Position numbers and translations under genes: made by a program. This document shows positions 26,124-35,570 of a stretch of DNA of 49,971 nucleotides, piece after piece. Location: assembly GCA_031291845.1 (NCBI GenBank), contig JARLIH010000510.1, positions 1-49,971 on the forward strand. Reading direction: 5' to 3'. The notes below the pieces were generated by a model. The model did not search any database. It was not told the origin of the DNA and saw nothing but the letters and a program-made list of their open reading frames with translations. Source of the DNA: Isosphaeraceae bacterium (GTDB lineage Bacteria > Planctomycetota > Planctomycetia > Isosphaerales > Isosphaeraceae). Position 1 is the stretch's first letter. The number at the start of each line of letters is the position of its first letter.

Positions 26124-26528
26124 ATGTCACCCTTTGATGTCTGGCTCAAATCGTTCGACGTACGGCTGGAGGCATGCCGGCAGGGGGGAGTGCTCTGCTC
26201 GGCGATCTTGACCGCCTACGGTCTTTGGGCAGAGAAAGCGGGGATCATTGCCGCGCCCTGGTCGACTCCCGGCGGCGGCTGGGCGGTTATCGCCTTCGTG
26301 CTGTTGATTGCGGGGGTCGCGTGCGCTGCCGGAGCGCACCACGTTTTCGGCTGCGCACTCACACAGGCGGCACTACAGGCGGACGGCAAGAACCTTTCCG
26401 CGGTCAGCCTGGGATACGTGGACCAATCGCGGCTCCTTGTTTGGACCGGCTCCCTCGGCGTCGCAGAGATCGCTTGCGTGGTGATCGGCGTCTTTTCGGC
26501 CGTCGCGTCCGTCGTCACTCACAAATAG
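26124..26528 (+). CDS. Small integral membrane protein, 134 aa
   Basis: I do not recognise a family. The product has three to four hydrophobic segments: about residues 21-40 (GGVLCSAILTAYGLW), 52-78 (GWAVIAFVLLIAGVACAAGAHHVFG) and 104-130 (LLVWTGSLGVAEIACVVIGVF). There is no signal peptide. ATG 26124 follows GAAGGA by about 7 nt. A terminator-like hairpin lies 50 bp after the stop, so it is probably a single-gene transcript; the next gene also encodes a membrane protein. Confidence 0.65.
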   Translation: MSPFDVWLKSFDVRLEACRQGGVLCSAILTAYGLWAEKAGIIAAPWSTPGGGWAVIAFVLLIAGVACAAGAHHVFGCALTQAALQADGKNLSAVSLGYVDQSRLLVWTGSLGVAEIACVVIGVFSAVASVVTHK

Positions 26529-26578
26529 TCCGCCGATCGCAGACGCTGGAGCGCCTATCAATCGCATGGCTCGCATCA

Positions 26579-26609
26579 AGGCACCGAGGCCAGTTGGTGC
26601 CTCGTTTTA
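26579..26609 (+). terminator. Rho-independent terminator candidate
   Basis: AGGCACC (26579-26585) pairs with GGTGCCT (26596-26602) across a 10-nt loop and is followed by CGTTTTA. It lies 50 bp after the membrane-protein gene. Confidence 0.5.
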
Positions 26610-26826
26610 CCGGAAGCACGTGAGAGGGGGAGGATGCCTCCTTTCCCCGAACGGGGCGAGGACATCCGGGCAGAACGGTTGCGACCACAAATTGGCGCTT
26701 CTTGCGCGCGCTTCGGAGGTGCGGGGCGTACTCCACTCATGCGTTAGCCGCTCTGCCGGCCCTGTAAAGAACAGTCGGGTTCGTCGGCGAGACGAATCCT
26801 TTTTCTCTGCCACGCGTGGATGATTA

Positions 26827-27504
26827 ATGACGAGCCCGCCGAGGAAGCTCAGGTCACGTTTCGTCGACCCGAAAGGACGATTGGCGATCGCTTCATTGAT
26901 TGCGGTTGTCGTCTATCTGGTGACGTTCGCGCTCGAGACGGGCTTGCGAGTGGCGCTAGCATACGACGTCGCCATGGCCTCGTTCCTGGCGCTGCACGCC
27001 TATTGGATCAACCGGCTCACACCACAGGACGTGCAGGAGTACTACCAGGATCGGGAGCCGAGCCACAGGTACGTCGTCGTCACGGCCGTGGTCTTTTCGA
27101 GTCTCAGCATGGTCGGCGTCGGTCTGATGGCCGACCTCTCCAAGAACTGGGGGCCGCTCCACAAGAATATCCACACCGCTTGTTCGCTACTGGCGATCGT
27201 GTTGTCGTGGGTACTTCTCCACGGTTCCTACGCGTTGTACTACGCGCATCGGTATTACGACGTGGACGAGGGCGACCCCCAGCGCGCGGTGCGGAAAGGC
27301 TTGAGTTTCCCCAACGACGAGGCGCCCGACTACTGGGACTTCCTGTACTACTCGTTCACGATCGCCATGTGCTATCAGACCTCGGACGTGACGGTGTGCA
27401 GTCGATCAATGCGGCGCGTCACGCTGATCCATGCCGTCGTCTCGTTCCTGTACGTGACGGCGATTCTGGGCCTGGTCATCAACATTCTTTCCGATGAGAT
27501 CTGA
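26827..27504 (+). CDS. DUF1345 family membrane protein
   Basis: The 225-aa product matches the DUF1345 layout: hydrophobic segments at about 18-36, 43-60, 80-100, 115-140 and 203-222, with the family-typical HGSYALYYAHRYY (about 135-147) and LSFPNDEAPDYWDFLYYSFTIAMCYQTSDVTV (about 160-190). The family is widespread; its biochemical function is unknown. The start ATG 26827 gives a short basic N-terminus before the first helix. It converges with the beta-propeller gene at 27584, with a GC-rich hairpin between them. Confidence 0.9.
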   Translation: MTSPPRKLRSRFVDPKGRLAIASLIAVVVYLVTFALETGLRVALAYDVAMASFLALHAYWINRLTPQDVQEYYQDREPSHRYVVVTAVVFSSLSMVGVGLMADLSKNWGPLHKNIHTACSLLAIVLSWVLLHGSYALYYAHRYYDVDEGDPQRAVRKGLSFPNDEAPDYWDFLYYSFTIAMCYQTSDVTVCSRSMRRVTLIHAVVSFLYVTAILGLVINILSDEI

Positions 27505-27517
27505 GCGGCGGGCGAAC

Positions 27518-27534
27518 CGCGGGTTCAGCCCGCG
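27518..27534. terminator. GC hairpin between convergent genes
   Basis: CGCGGG (27518-27523) pairs with CCCGCG (27529-27534) around a 5-nt loop, 13 bp after the DUF1345 stop. No T tract. Confidence 0.35.
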
Positions 27535-27583
27535 CGCAGCGGGAACGGGCGCAGCCTCAGGCCGCGCCGTGATCGGCCATCGA

Positions 27584-28588
27584 CTATTTGACGCGCACCA
27601 GCTTCATGATGCGGCCCGATACGTTCCAGTCTTGGACGTACAGGTTGCCGTCCTTGTCCCAGGACGAGCCGTGCGTCCCGCTGAAGATGCCTTCGATCCA
27701 CTGGTCCTGGGGCACGTTGAAATTCACGCGTTTCGCGGGATCCGCGTTGTGGCCGAGAACCGCGATGATGGTGTTGCTTTTGTCGAGAATGACCAGTCGG
27801 CCGTGTAAGTCCGGCACCGACACGTAATCGCCTTGGACCACGGCGGATGTCGGCATTCCCAGGCCCGTGACGACCTCGGCGATGAATTCTCCGTTGAGGT
27901 CGTAGTGCAGCAGGCGCCCTTTGGGCTCGTGATTGCGGTCGCAAATCAAGAGGCGGGGAGGGTCGTAACGCGTGTCGAGCGTCATGCCGTGCGCGGTGTT
28001 GAATTCCTTGAGACCGTTCCCCTTGGTCCCAAAGTGCATGAGGTATTTCCCGGTCTTGTCGAACTTGAAGATGTGGTTGCTCGCGTACCCGTCCGCCAGG
28101 AAGATATCACCGTTGGGAGCGACCGTGATCGCCGTGGGATTGAATTGCTTGAGCTTCAGCCCCGACGCCTCCGGAAAGGGGAGCTTCAGGACGATGTCGC
28201 CGGTCTGCGCATTGAACTTGATTCCCTCGGCATTGGCGTTTCGGGCTCCGTAAATGAACTCGCCGTCTGCCTCCTCGCGGAGCTTCATGTCATGAATATC
28301 GGAATACTTGTTTCCGAGAAAGCTGCGGACCACCTTGCCGTCTGGTGAAAAGACGAAGACCCCGGCGTGGGCGCTCGTATAGATGTCGCCCGACTTGTCG
28401 ATGACGACACTGCCATGGGTAGGGCCGAGGACCGACTTTCCGTCAGGGCCGAGGCCCCAGCCCGGTACGGTGTCGAAGGTCATCGGCCCGCACCCCATCC
28501 GAACCGGTTGGGGCGTTTCCGCCCCGAGAACCGGCAGCGCCAGGCAGAAGACGAAAACGCCCGTGCTACAGATCGAACGATTCTTCAC
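27584..28588 (-). CDS. Secreted NHL-type beta-propeller protein
   Basis: The 334-aa product has a signal peptide (KNRSICSTGVFVFCLALPVLGAE) and then NHL/6-bladed propeller repeats: PTHGSVVIDKSGDIYTS, NPTAITVAPNGDIFLADGY followed by IFKFDKTGKYLMHFG, NTAHGMTLDT..PRLLICDRNH, and GTHGSSWDKDGNLYVQDWN. The last blades resemble peptidylglycine-amidating lyase-like and gluconolactonase-like propellers, but no catalytic set is apparent; a binding or scaffold role outside the cytoplasm is as likely. GTG 28588 is chosen since CAGGAG lies 9 nt upstream and places the basic residues directly before the hydrophobic core; ATG 28621 is an in-frame alternative. Confidence 0.85.
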   Translation of the reverse strand: MKNRSICSTGVFVFCLALPVLGAETPQPVRMGCGPMTFDTVPGWGLGPDGKSVLGPTHGSVVIDKSGDIYTSAHAGVFVFSPDGKVVRSFLGNKYSDIHDMKLREEADGEFIYGARNANAEGIKFNAQTGDIVLKLPFPEASGLKLKQFNPTAITVAPNGDIFLADGYASNHIFKFDKTGKYLMHFGTKGNGLKEFNTAHGMTLDTRYDPPRLLICDRNHEPKGRLLHYDLNGEFIAEVVTGLGMPTSAVVQGDYVSVPDLHGRLVILDKSNTIIAVLGHNADPAKRVNFNVPQDQWIEGIFSGTHGSSWDKDGNLYVQDWNVSGRIMKLVRVK

Positions 28589-28977
28589 GATCAAGACTCC
28601 TGGCTGTTTTGCCGTCGTCATCCCATTGCGAACCGACCCGCAAGAAAAATGACGAACCACGACCAAGCGCAATGTGCCGCGAGGGCTCCTATTATCTGGT
28701 CGCCCGAGTGGTATTTCAACCGGCGGATCCGACTCGCCTCATCCCGTAGCTTCTGTCAAAGTTGCTTTGGTACCCAGCGGCAGAAACCCGACCGGTACTG
28801 AGGAAGAAACGGGGGACGGAAGAAGCAGCGGGGGCAGCAGTCGATCTTTCAGTCGCTTAGAGAGGTTGTCATGTCGTCGATTTGTTGTGGTCGCCTGTAA
28901 TTGTCGGTGACGACGTCGCTACGAGGCGGTGTGGAGAGCAATCGGAGGTGAACGATCAGTCCGCTCGGCGCCGACGA
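28589..28977. other. Intergenic spacer, no gene seen
   Basis: About 390 bp upstream of the propeller gene. No coding signal. It presumably holds that gene's promoter on the minus strand. Confidence 0.5.
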
Positions 28978-29272
28978 TCAGAGCGATACGGGTCGCGTGG
29001 TGCCGGGATCGTCGCGGCGAGCGGGCGGCCTCGCCGGGCTGGGCGGTGGCTGGACAAGCGCTTCCTGCACTCGAGGTGCCTGATCGGGTCTCAAGATCAG
29101 GTAGCGGTGCCGGCCGGCCGGGTCGGGCGTGAATCGGGTGAAACCATGGGTTCAACGACGACGGTCCGCGGGGGCGAAAGATTGAAGTAGCCCCAATCGG
29201 GGCAAACGGTCTGAAGTAAGCTCGTCAGCTCCCGCGCCGGGTGGTTGTGAGGCGGCGGGAAATACCGGATGC
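28978..29272 (-). pseudogene. Degenerate 3' fragment of a nucleoside hydrolase gene
   Basis: Read on the minus strand it encodes RYFPPPHNHPARELTSLL, CPDWGYFNLSPP and VVVEP, then after a one-base deletion FTRFTPDPAGRHRYLILRP and APRVQEALVQ, ending at TGA 28978-28980. The intact gene at 31914-33053 encodes RYIPPPHNRPTWDLTSVL, DRGYFDLSPP, FTRFTPDPAGRHRYLILRP in the same order. Most bases match by eye, including the tail near the stop. Only the last quarter of the gene is present, so this is a truncated, frameshifted copy, not a gene. Confidence 0.85.
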
Positions 29273-29297
29273 CGACTTCCCCCCTTCTTTTCACTTT

Positions 29298-30914
29298 CTA
29301 CCCCGATCTTGTGCCCGGCGTCGTTGTTGCTCGATCCCCGTTACCCCCGAGGCGTGTAAAGATCGTGGTAAGATCTCCCCGTCCGGTGGGTGCGGCGAGG
29401 TAGCCTGCCATATATCCAAGGCTGCAAACGGTGAGCAAGAACACGAGGCCGAGCGGACGCGGGTACGCCGTGACTCGCCAGGGCGCGGCGGTCGCCAGCG
29501 CGTGACAAACTCCGGCGGCCAAGATCAACCCTGCTGCCCCCGCCAACGGTGCGCTCAACGATCGTCTCAGGAAGACGGTGGGCCGAATGTCGAGCGAGCG
29601 GAATAGGTACACCCCGGGAACCAGAAAGTTGGAAATCAGCGTGGTCAGAACCGTTCCCCAAATCACTCCGGGCACCCCTAGCCGTGTCGTCAGGTAGTAA
29701 CTCAAGGGAAGGTTGATGAGCGAGCCCAGGAACGGCGAGAGCGCCACGACTTCGATTTTTCCGAGCCCGATCGCCATCTGGGCATGAACTGAGAGGGCCA
29801 GCGGGACGGATGCAACCAGGAAGAGCCGGAGCCACGGGGCGTACGGGGCGTATTGGGGGCCGACCCACGCGCTCAGGAACGGGGTCGCGAAGATCCACGA
29901 AAGCAGTACCACGGGCAGCAGGATCCCCACGAGAAATCGAGGCGCATCGTACTTCACCCGATCCAGTCCGCTCCGATCGCCCGCTGCCGCCAGGCTGGCC
30001 ACCGCGGGCATCACCAGAAAGGAAAGCGTCCAGCCGATTTGCCGGATCTGGATGAACGGCTTGCTGACGTTTTGATAGACGGTAATTCCATGTCCCACGT
30101 CGGCGGCAGGCAGCGCGTAGCCCAGGATCGTCGTATCAACCTTGTCCGCGAACGCAACGCTCAGTTGCATGAGAAACGCGTAAAAACCGACGTGGGCCAG
30201 CGCTGAGAAGTCGACCAGACTCGCGCCCGAAAAGTGGGGGGACAGCCCCAGCTCGCGCGCCATCACCCAGAGCGATGGGCCTAACATCACGGCCAATTGG
30301 ACGACCAACTGGAGCGCGACGATCGCGCTGAACCGAACCCCCATACGAAGCCCCGCCACCAGGAGCAAGAAGCGGAGCACCGTCACGATCATCTCCAGCC
30401 CGGGCAGAATCTCGTACCGTCGGGCCCCGTGCAGGACGCTCGATACGACCGTCAGCAACGCGAAGAAGGGGGCGGAGAGTGCCTGGAGCCACAGCAGTTG
30501 AACGATCAGTCCGCGGACGTCCCCTTGGAACCGAGAGGGCACACACCAGCCAGCGATGCCCACCAGGATGGCGAACTGAACCAGCGCGACCGCCGCGTAG
30601 AACGTCATTCCCGCGCCGATCAGCCGGTTCACCCCGTCGCGATCGCGCCGGGTCCATGCTTGCGTCATTTCCCTCTGCAGCGCCGCGCTCATCCCCAGTT
30701 CGAGCAGGAACTGGATGAACCCAAACCCCCAGGCGAAGACGTACGCGCCATTCGCCTCCGCACCGATCGCGTGCTGAATGAGGGGAATGCTCCAGAAACC
30801 CACGATGACCTGGAGGGCCAATCTCAGACCGAGCAAGAACGTTCCACGCCACAGGCGGCGGAGGAGGGTCGTGGCGGGCCGGATTGAGTCAGGCGAGGCC
30901 GAAGGCGCCGTCAT
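29298..30914 (-). CDS. Polysaccharide flippase (Wzx/MATE-like)
   Basis: The 538-aa product has 12-14 hydrophobic segments and the layout of the polysaccharide/oligosaccharide flippase branch of the MOP superfamily: an N-terminal FLLGLRLALQVIVGFWSIPLIQHAIG helix, GAYVFAWGFGFIQFLLELGMSAALQREM, and later VDTTILGYALPAADVGHGITVYQNVSKPF. It would move lipid-linked glycans across the inner membrane. Its ATG overlaps the stop of the upstream methyltransferase (ATGA, 30911-30914), so the pair is one operon. No glycosyltransferases are adjacent, so the glycan pathway must lie elsewhere. The gene pair is bracketed by the nucleoside hydrolase fragment and its intact copy. Confidence 0.87.
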   Translation of the reverse strand: MTAPSASPDSIRPATTLLRRLWRGTFLLGLRLALQVIVGFWSIPLIQHAIGAEANGAYVFAWGFGFIQFLLELGMSAALQREMTQAWTRRDRDGVNRLIGAGMTFYAAVALVQFAILVGIAGWCVPSRFQGDVRGLIVQLLWLQALSAPFFALLTVVSSVLHGARRYEILPGLEMIVTVLRFLLLVAGLRMGVRFSAIVALQLVVQLAVMLGPSLWVMARELGLSPHFSGASLVDFSALAHVGFYAFLMQLSVAFADKVDTTILGYALPAADVGHGITVYQNVSKPFIQIRQIGWTLSFLVMPAVASLAAAGDRSGLDRVKYDAPRFLVGILLPVVLLSWIFATPFLSAWVGPQYAPYAPWLRLFLVASVPLALSVHAQMAIGLGKIEVVALSPFLGSLINLPLSYYLTTRLGVPGVIWGTVLTTLISNFLVPGVYLFRSLDIRPTVFLRRSLSAPLAGAAGLILAAGVCHALATAAPWRVTAYPRPLGLVFLLTVCSLGYMAGYLAAPTGRGDLTTIFTRLGGNGDRATTTPGTRSG

Positions 30915-31777
30915 GAGCGCGGCTCATCCGGCCGGGACAACGGCAGGCCGGCGCCATCGCTCCGTTGCGCACGAACGCCCTCGGCCACGGCGACGAAGAC
31001 GTACGGACGTTCGCGGCTTCCCTCCGAGTAAGGCCGCACCACGTAGGGACTGAAGAGCGACGACGGGAAGCGATCATCGTCCAGGACCGCAAGGTCTGCC
31101 GAAGCGCGCGTCGCAGGAGCAACGTGCGTTCGGATGGCGGGGCAAAACCACGAGGACAGCCGCCAGAACCCTTTGATGCGCAGCCAGGGCGAGCGCTCGG
31201 CCGGAAGGGACCGGAGACTCCACGGAGCTGCGGTCTGAGGAAACTGCGTATAGAGGCGCACGGCTCGAAAATGGCGCTCGAGGAGCTCCAGGAACTCCGA
31301 CCGGCTAAACTCAACCTGGTGGAAGGGGTTCGCCGTTCCCTCGGGGCTGTACACAGGGCGATTCGGAGTCGAGACGATCAGCAGGCCTTCCGGCACCAGC
31401 ACCCGAGTGCATTCCAGAAGGAAGGCCGCGGGGTCGTCCACGTGCTCGATCGTCTCGAAAGAGACCACCAGGTCGACGCACCGGTCCGGCAACGGGATCC
31501 GTTGCGCCTGTCCGATTCGCGAGTCGAGCCCGTACTTCCGGCGCGCGTTCTCGCACGCCTCCGCGGAGACGTCCACGCCAATCACACTCGCCGCGCCGGC
31601 CTTTACCAGCCCGGCGGCCCCATAGCCTTCCCCGCATGCAATGTCGAGCACCCTCTTGCCCCGAACGAATCGCCTCGCGAAGCGGTAGCGGCCGATATGC
31701 TCCCAGAAAATACGTGCGTGCGCACTTTCGGGGACCATTCGCTCCGTGTATTCGCATTCGGGTTGGCCTTCGCTCAT
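30911..31777 (-). CDS. SAM-dependent methyltransferase (class I)
   Basis: The 288-aa soluble protein has the class I methyltransferase motif VLDIACGEGYGA (residues 43-54), an acidic end of strand 2 (VIGVDVS, about 65-71), PLPDRCVDLVVSFETIEHVDDP (motif IV region, about 95-115) and RVLVPEGLLIVSTPNR. This matches Methyltransf_11/23-type enzymes that act in cell-surface glycan or lipid modification. The coupled flippase gene downstream supports a role in methylating a surface polysaccharide or its lipid carrier (inference). The acceptor cannot be read. No clear Shine-Dalgarno precedes ATG 31777. Confidence 0.85.
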   Translation of the reverse strand: MSEGQPECEYTERMVPESAHARIFWEHIGRYRFARRFVRGKRVLDIACGEGYGAAGLVKAGAASVIGVDVSAEACENARRKYGLDSRIGQAQRIPLPDRCVDLVVSFETIEHVDDPAAFLLECTRVLVPEGLLIVSTPNRPVYSPEGTANPFHQVEFSRSEFLELLERHFRAVRLYTQFPQTAAPWSLRSLPAERSPWLRIKGFWRLSSWFCPAIRTHVAPATRASADLAVLDDDRFPSSLFSPYVVRPYSEGSRERPYVFVAVAEGVRAQRSDGAGLPLSRPDEPRS

Positions 31778-31913
31778 GTGCCGATTCGCAAAATGCCGAG
31801 TCGTCTTCGCGAAAACAACTTGTATTTACCAGTTCTCGAGCCTAAGCAAGCGGTCGCCCGAGGTCACGCGACAGACGCTGCCGCGTCATGACGCGCGCGT
31901 TCGCCCCAGGGCA

Positions 31914-33053
31914 TCAGGGCGAAGCGGATCGCGCTGCACCGGGATCGTCGGGGCGGGCCGGCGGACTCACCGCGCCGGACGGGGGCTGGCTCGCGAGCTG
32001 GACAAGCGCTTCTAGCACCCGGGGTGCCTGCTCGGGCCTCAATATCAGGTACCGGTGCCGGCCGGCCGGGTCGGGTGTGAACCGGGTGAAGCCGTCGGGT
32101 TCGACGACGACGCTCCCCGGGGGTGAGAGATCGAAGTAGCCCCGGTCGGGGTAAACGCCCTGCAGCACGCTCGTCAGGTCCCACGTCGGGCGGTTGTGAG
32201 GCGGCGGGATGTACCGGACGTACGCCTCGGCGAGCGGGTGGTGCGTCACATAGCCAAAGTCGCGCTCGATGCTCACGGCCGGATACGGCAGCGCAATGCC
32301 GACCTCGAACCCGCTCCACTCCATCGGCGTCGGCCACCGGCTCGCCAGGGCGCGACAGCTCGGCACGTCCTTGACGACGTTGTACTCCAGGTAGTGCGCA
32401 TTCCCCTCGATCGTCTGGAAAGCACCTGCCATCAACGAGAGCCGTTTCACTTTCTTCCGGACGAGCTCCTCGCCGCTCAGCGGGGAATGTTCGTCCGGCA
32501 ACGAGTCGAGCAGTCGAGCGAGGTTCGTCGCGAACCCCACCTGGACCACCACGACCGACCCGTCCGGCTGCGAGGCCAGCGCGGCTCGCAAAACCGATGT
32601 CGCCCCCGGCGCCGACTTTCCCGAGGCGAGCTGGTGCGGGAAGCGCTGTCGTCCGCCGTCGCGGACATCCGCCAGCGCAAGGTACCGGCTATCGCTGACG
32701 ACGCCCCCCGCCCCCACGACGCCGATCGGAACCTTTCCCCGGCCGTAGAATGTATTCACCGCGTCGACGAAGGGGGCGGCCAGCTCGTGATCGGCACTCA
32801 CGGTCACCGCCAGCAGCCGGCACGCCCCCCGCGTTTGCAGCGCATGGATCATTCCGAGCGCCAGCACGTCGTCGCAATCCCCGCAAATGTCGGTATCGAA
32901 GATCAAGGGCACAGGCCGCTTGCTCTCGGCGGCATTGAGGCATCGGATCGGGACCATTCCTACGACCAATAGGGTCATGACAATCAAGTAACGCAAGGGA
33001 CACCTCAGCGTGGCGAACGACGATCGGAAGACACCCGTCAGATCGTTGACCAT
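31914..33053 (-). CDS. Exported inosine-uridine-type nucleoside hydrolase
   Basis: The 379-aa product has an N-terminal hydrophobic segment (LRYLIVMTLLVVGMVPIRCLNAAE, about 20-43) acting as signal peptide, and the Ca-binding nucleoside hydrolase motif IFDTDICGDCDDVLAL (51-66; Asp53, Asp55, Asp59, Asp61 and Asp62). A VVVVQVGFATNLARLL stretch and KRLSLMAGAF follow, as in the family. These enzymes cleave the N-glycosidic bond of ribonucleosides; the exported planctomycete group may act on other glycosides. Start ATG 33053 leaves a long n-region; ATG 32978 is possible. A degenerate copy of its 3' end lies at 28978-29272. Confidence 0.87.
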   Translation of the reverse strand: MVNDLTGVFRSSFATLRCPLRYLIVMTLLVVGMVPIRCLNAAESKRPVPLIFDTDICGDCDDVLALGMIHALQTRGACRLLAVTVSADHELAAPFVDAVNTFYGRGKVPIGVVGAGGVVSDSRYLALADVRDGGRQRFPHQLASGKSAPGATSVLRAALASQPDGSVVVVQVGFATNLARLLDSLPDEHSPLSGEELVRKKVKRLSLMAGAFQTIEGNAHYLEYNVVKDVPSCRALASRWPTPMEWSGFEVGIALPYPAVSIERDFGYVTHHPLAEAYVRYIPPPHNRPTWDLTSVLQGVYPDRGYFDLSPPGSVVVEPDGFTRFTPDPAGRHRYLILRPEQAPRVLEALVQLASQPPSGAVSPPARPDDPGAARSASP

Positions 33054-33641
33054 GCTACGGCAATCACCGCCTCGAAACAGCGCCTTGGATGTCCAAATTC
33101 ACCCCCGGGTTAGCAACCAGGGCACGTTCTCCTGAATTGGGTTGTGCGTCGTTCCAGGGAGTATGTTCCCCTCCCGGCCGAACCGCCATGGGCCGCTCAT
33201 GGTCGGAGAACGAATTAAATTAATTCGATCGGGATTGTCGATAAATGGTCTTGACTCGGTCCGAGGGCGCAGGAATAATCGCCGTCGACGTGGCGCACGC
33301 CGAACGGAACGTGAATCGCCGTCGCGGATGCGTGAAGGTCAGCAGACCGAGTCCGACGAAGTCGGCACGCGAGGCGCGACAGTGCGACCACCCGCCCCGA
33401 GGTCATGAATTGACGTCGATCGGCGCGATCGTGAGCGTCTGTCACGGCGAAGTTCGCGTGGTCGCCCACCACGGCAGAGCGTCGTTGTTCAGGTCGTCCG
33501 CACGGCGGCGCAACGGCTCTGATAAGCTTCGTGCTCGTGAGTTCTCCGTCGCCAACTCTTCACTGAGAGGCTCATTTCCGCTACCAGCGTGTCGCTCACT
33601 GGTCCCACCAGAGGCCCGCGCAGACTCATCAGGAGTCTCGC
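33054..33641. other. Divergent intergenic region with AT-rich palindrome
   Basis: A 588-bp gap between divergent genes. No coding signal. It includes the palindrome at 33211-33227 and AGGAG at 33631-33635, the ribosome binding site of the following gene. Confidence 0.5.
33211..33227. promoter_or_regulatory. 17-bp AT-rich palindrome, operator-like
   Basis: CGAATTAA, a central A, then TTAATTCG: perfect 8-bp arms. It sits 158 bp upstream of the nucleoside hydrolase start and 415 bp upstream of the pseudopilin start, between divergent genes, in GC-rich DNA. A dimeric regulator site is plausible; not proven. Confidence 0.35.
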
Positions 33642-34892
33642 ATGCCGGAATCACAACGGAAGCAAAGTCTTGCTTCGTCTCTCCGAACCTCGTGGTCGGG
33701 TTCCCTCACTCTCGCGCGGAACCGACGGCCGGAACCGCGCTGCGGCCGGAGTGTCCGCGCAGGCTTCACGCTCATCGAGCTGCTCGTCGTAATCGCGATC
33801 ATCGCGGTACTGATCGCGCTCTTGCTCCCCGCCGTGCAGGCGGCGCGAGAGGCCGCACGCAGGTCGCAGTGCGTGAACAACCTCAAGCAAATCGGCCTGG
33901 CGATTCACAATTACATCAGCGCGAACGATTGCGTTCCCCCCGCCGGTTTTCCCGCGTGGGTCCAGGAAAGCAACTACTACATTTGCAATGGCGACTTCTC
34001 GGTCCACGCCCGATTGCTCCCCTACCTGGAGCAACAGAATACCGCCAACGCATCCAACTACAATTATGCCGTGTTCAACTCGACGGTCGGCGACCTGATC
34101 AACCACACGGTTCAGGCCACCCGCGTGAAGACCTTCCTCTGCCCGTCCGACAGTGCGCCAGGCTGGTACATTCAGGGTACCAGCACTCAGCTCGAGGACA
34201 TCATCGCGCCCGGAAACAACTATTTCGGGTCGGTCGGCTCGAGCTACGAATTCGACTCCTCCTGGACCGGCGGACCACCGAACGGCATTTTCTCTTATCT
34301 CGGTGCGTCGAATAACAACAGCGCGACGATCAATCCCGTGCCGACGAGCAAGAGCTTTGCTCCAGTGACCCTCGCGGGAATCCGGGACGGCACGAGCAAT
34401 ACGATCGCGTTCGGAGAGTGGCGCACGGGCGACGGCAACATCAACCTGATCACCATCCCCACCGACATCATCTTCATCGGCTCTTATCCTGCGGGCGTCA
34501 CGCGGGGAACGCCGACGATGCAGATGCCCCTGGGGGGCCCGGGCCTCCTCCCTTGGCTGCAAAACTGCACGGCGAACGCGGCCAACAGTGGCAATCGGGG
34601 CGGCGGCAAGGTCGCCTCGCTCGGCGAGATCTGGGCGGCTGCGCTCATCGGCTACTCGTTCGGCAACGTGTTGGCCGGCCCCAACGCAAAGTACACTGCC
34701 TGCTCGATCAACCCCAGCGGAACGTTGCAAAACCCCGGCTCTTTCGGCCTTTCGAGCTACCATTCCGGCGGAGTGAACGTGCTGTTCGTCGACGGCTCGG
34801 TGCGCTTCCTCAAAGACAGCATCAACTTGACCACGCTCTGGGCTCTTGGCTCGCGTGCCCAGGGAGAGGTCATCTCGTCCGACTCGTTCTAA
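33642..34892 (+). CDS. DUF1559 pseudopilin-like protein with long leader
   Basis: The 416-aa product has an unusual 41-residue basic leader before [10 protein letters not shown] (Gly41, Phe42, Glu46). The start at ATG 33642 is well supported: AGGAG at 33631-33635 lies 6 nt upstream, so the leader is real. The helix to [27 protein letters not shown] and the C-terminal [21 protein letters not shown] are typical of DUF1559. The middle ([27 protein letters not shown]) is shared with the protein at 47793, so the two belong to one subfamily. Function as for the family: pilus- or pseudopilus-like surface component, unproven. Confidence 0.92.
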   Translation: MPESQRKQSLASSLRTSWSGSLTLARNRRPEPRCGRSVRAGFTLIELLVVIAIIAVLIALLLPAVQAAREAARRSQCVNNLKQIGLAIHNYISANDCVPPAGFPAWVQESNYYICNGDFSVHARLLPYLEQQNTANASNYNYAVFNSTVGDLINHTVQATRVKTFLCPSDSAPGWYIQGTSTQLEDIIAPGNNYFGSVGSSYEFDSSWTGGPPNGIFSYLGASNNNSATINPVPTSKSFAPVTLAGIRDGTSNTIAFGEWRTGDGNINLITIPTDIIFIGSYPAGVTRGTPTMQMPLGGPGLLPWLQNCTANAANSGNRGGGKVASLGEIWAAALIGYSFGNVLAGPNAKYTACSINPSGTLQNPGSFGLSSYHSGGVNVLFVDGSVRFLKDSINLTTLWALGSRAQGEVISSDSF

Positions 34893-35570
34893 ACCCAGCG
34901 GCCAGCGCCGGGTCGCCCTGGCTTTTGAATTCCACCATGCACCCAACGGGCGTGGAGTGGGCACGTTGGGTGACATTCCCTCGCGCACGCGAGCCGATGT
35001 CGGCGTGGCAGATTCTCCCGATTTGGCGTGCGACCTTGGTCGTTCTCCGTACCGCCTCCACGATCGGGTCACCGACGAGGTTCGGATCGGTATTCGGAAC
35101 GGCCAAGGGGGGAGCAAAGCACGGACGCAGCGAGAAAGAAGACCAAGCGGCGTCCCCGTTTCGTTCCTTCCCAAGATTGATTCCGATCAACTGTCCGTGA
35201 GCGGCCGTGGCGGAAGGACGCCGACGGCTGCGTCATATTGTAACGTCCTTTCCTTTTCGGCTGCTGGCCCGGCCCTACGGGACGCGACGGGGTCCCCGTA
35301 GGGTGGGCCGGGGAAGAGTTGCCATTGGCGCTGGAATCGGCTCATCCCGGTTCTGTTGCGTGGGAACGGGGCTCAAGTCGCAACACCGGTCCGCCGATCG
35401 ACGGGCGCAACAAGGTCGACGTCATTACGCCGGCGGGTTGGTGTGTTGCAAGGCCAACCTTTCAATAACCCACCCGCAGGGTTCCTACGCAACGCTTCCA
35501 GGCGACGGGCTGTGCTCCCGTTCTCGCGCTTTTTAGCCCATCGCGTGTCGTTTACCGTGGCTCCTGGACG
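34893..35570. other. Intergenic spacer with imperfect inverted repeat
   Basis: A 678-bp gap between convergent genes with no supported gene. It contains the inverted repeat at 35268-35312. Confidence 0.5.
35268..35312. repeat. Inverted repeat (GGGCCGGG/CCCTACGGG type)
   Basis: CCCGGCC-CTACGGG (35268-35281) faces CCCGTAGGGTGGGCCGGG (35295-35312); the arms match apart from an extra three to four bases in the right arm. It resembles dispersed GTAGGGTGGGCC repeats of bacterial genomes and could double as a terminator for the convergent genes. Confidence 0.5.

Noticed and set aside
33651-35174. 507-codon minus-strand frame across the pseudopilin
   Set aside because: Antisense to a clear DUF1559 gene and without protein-like composition.
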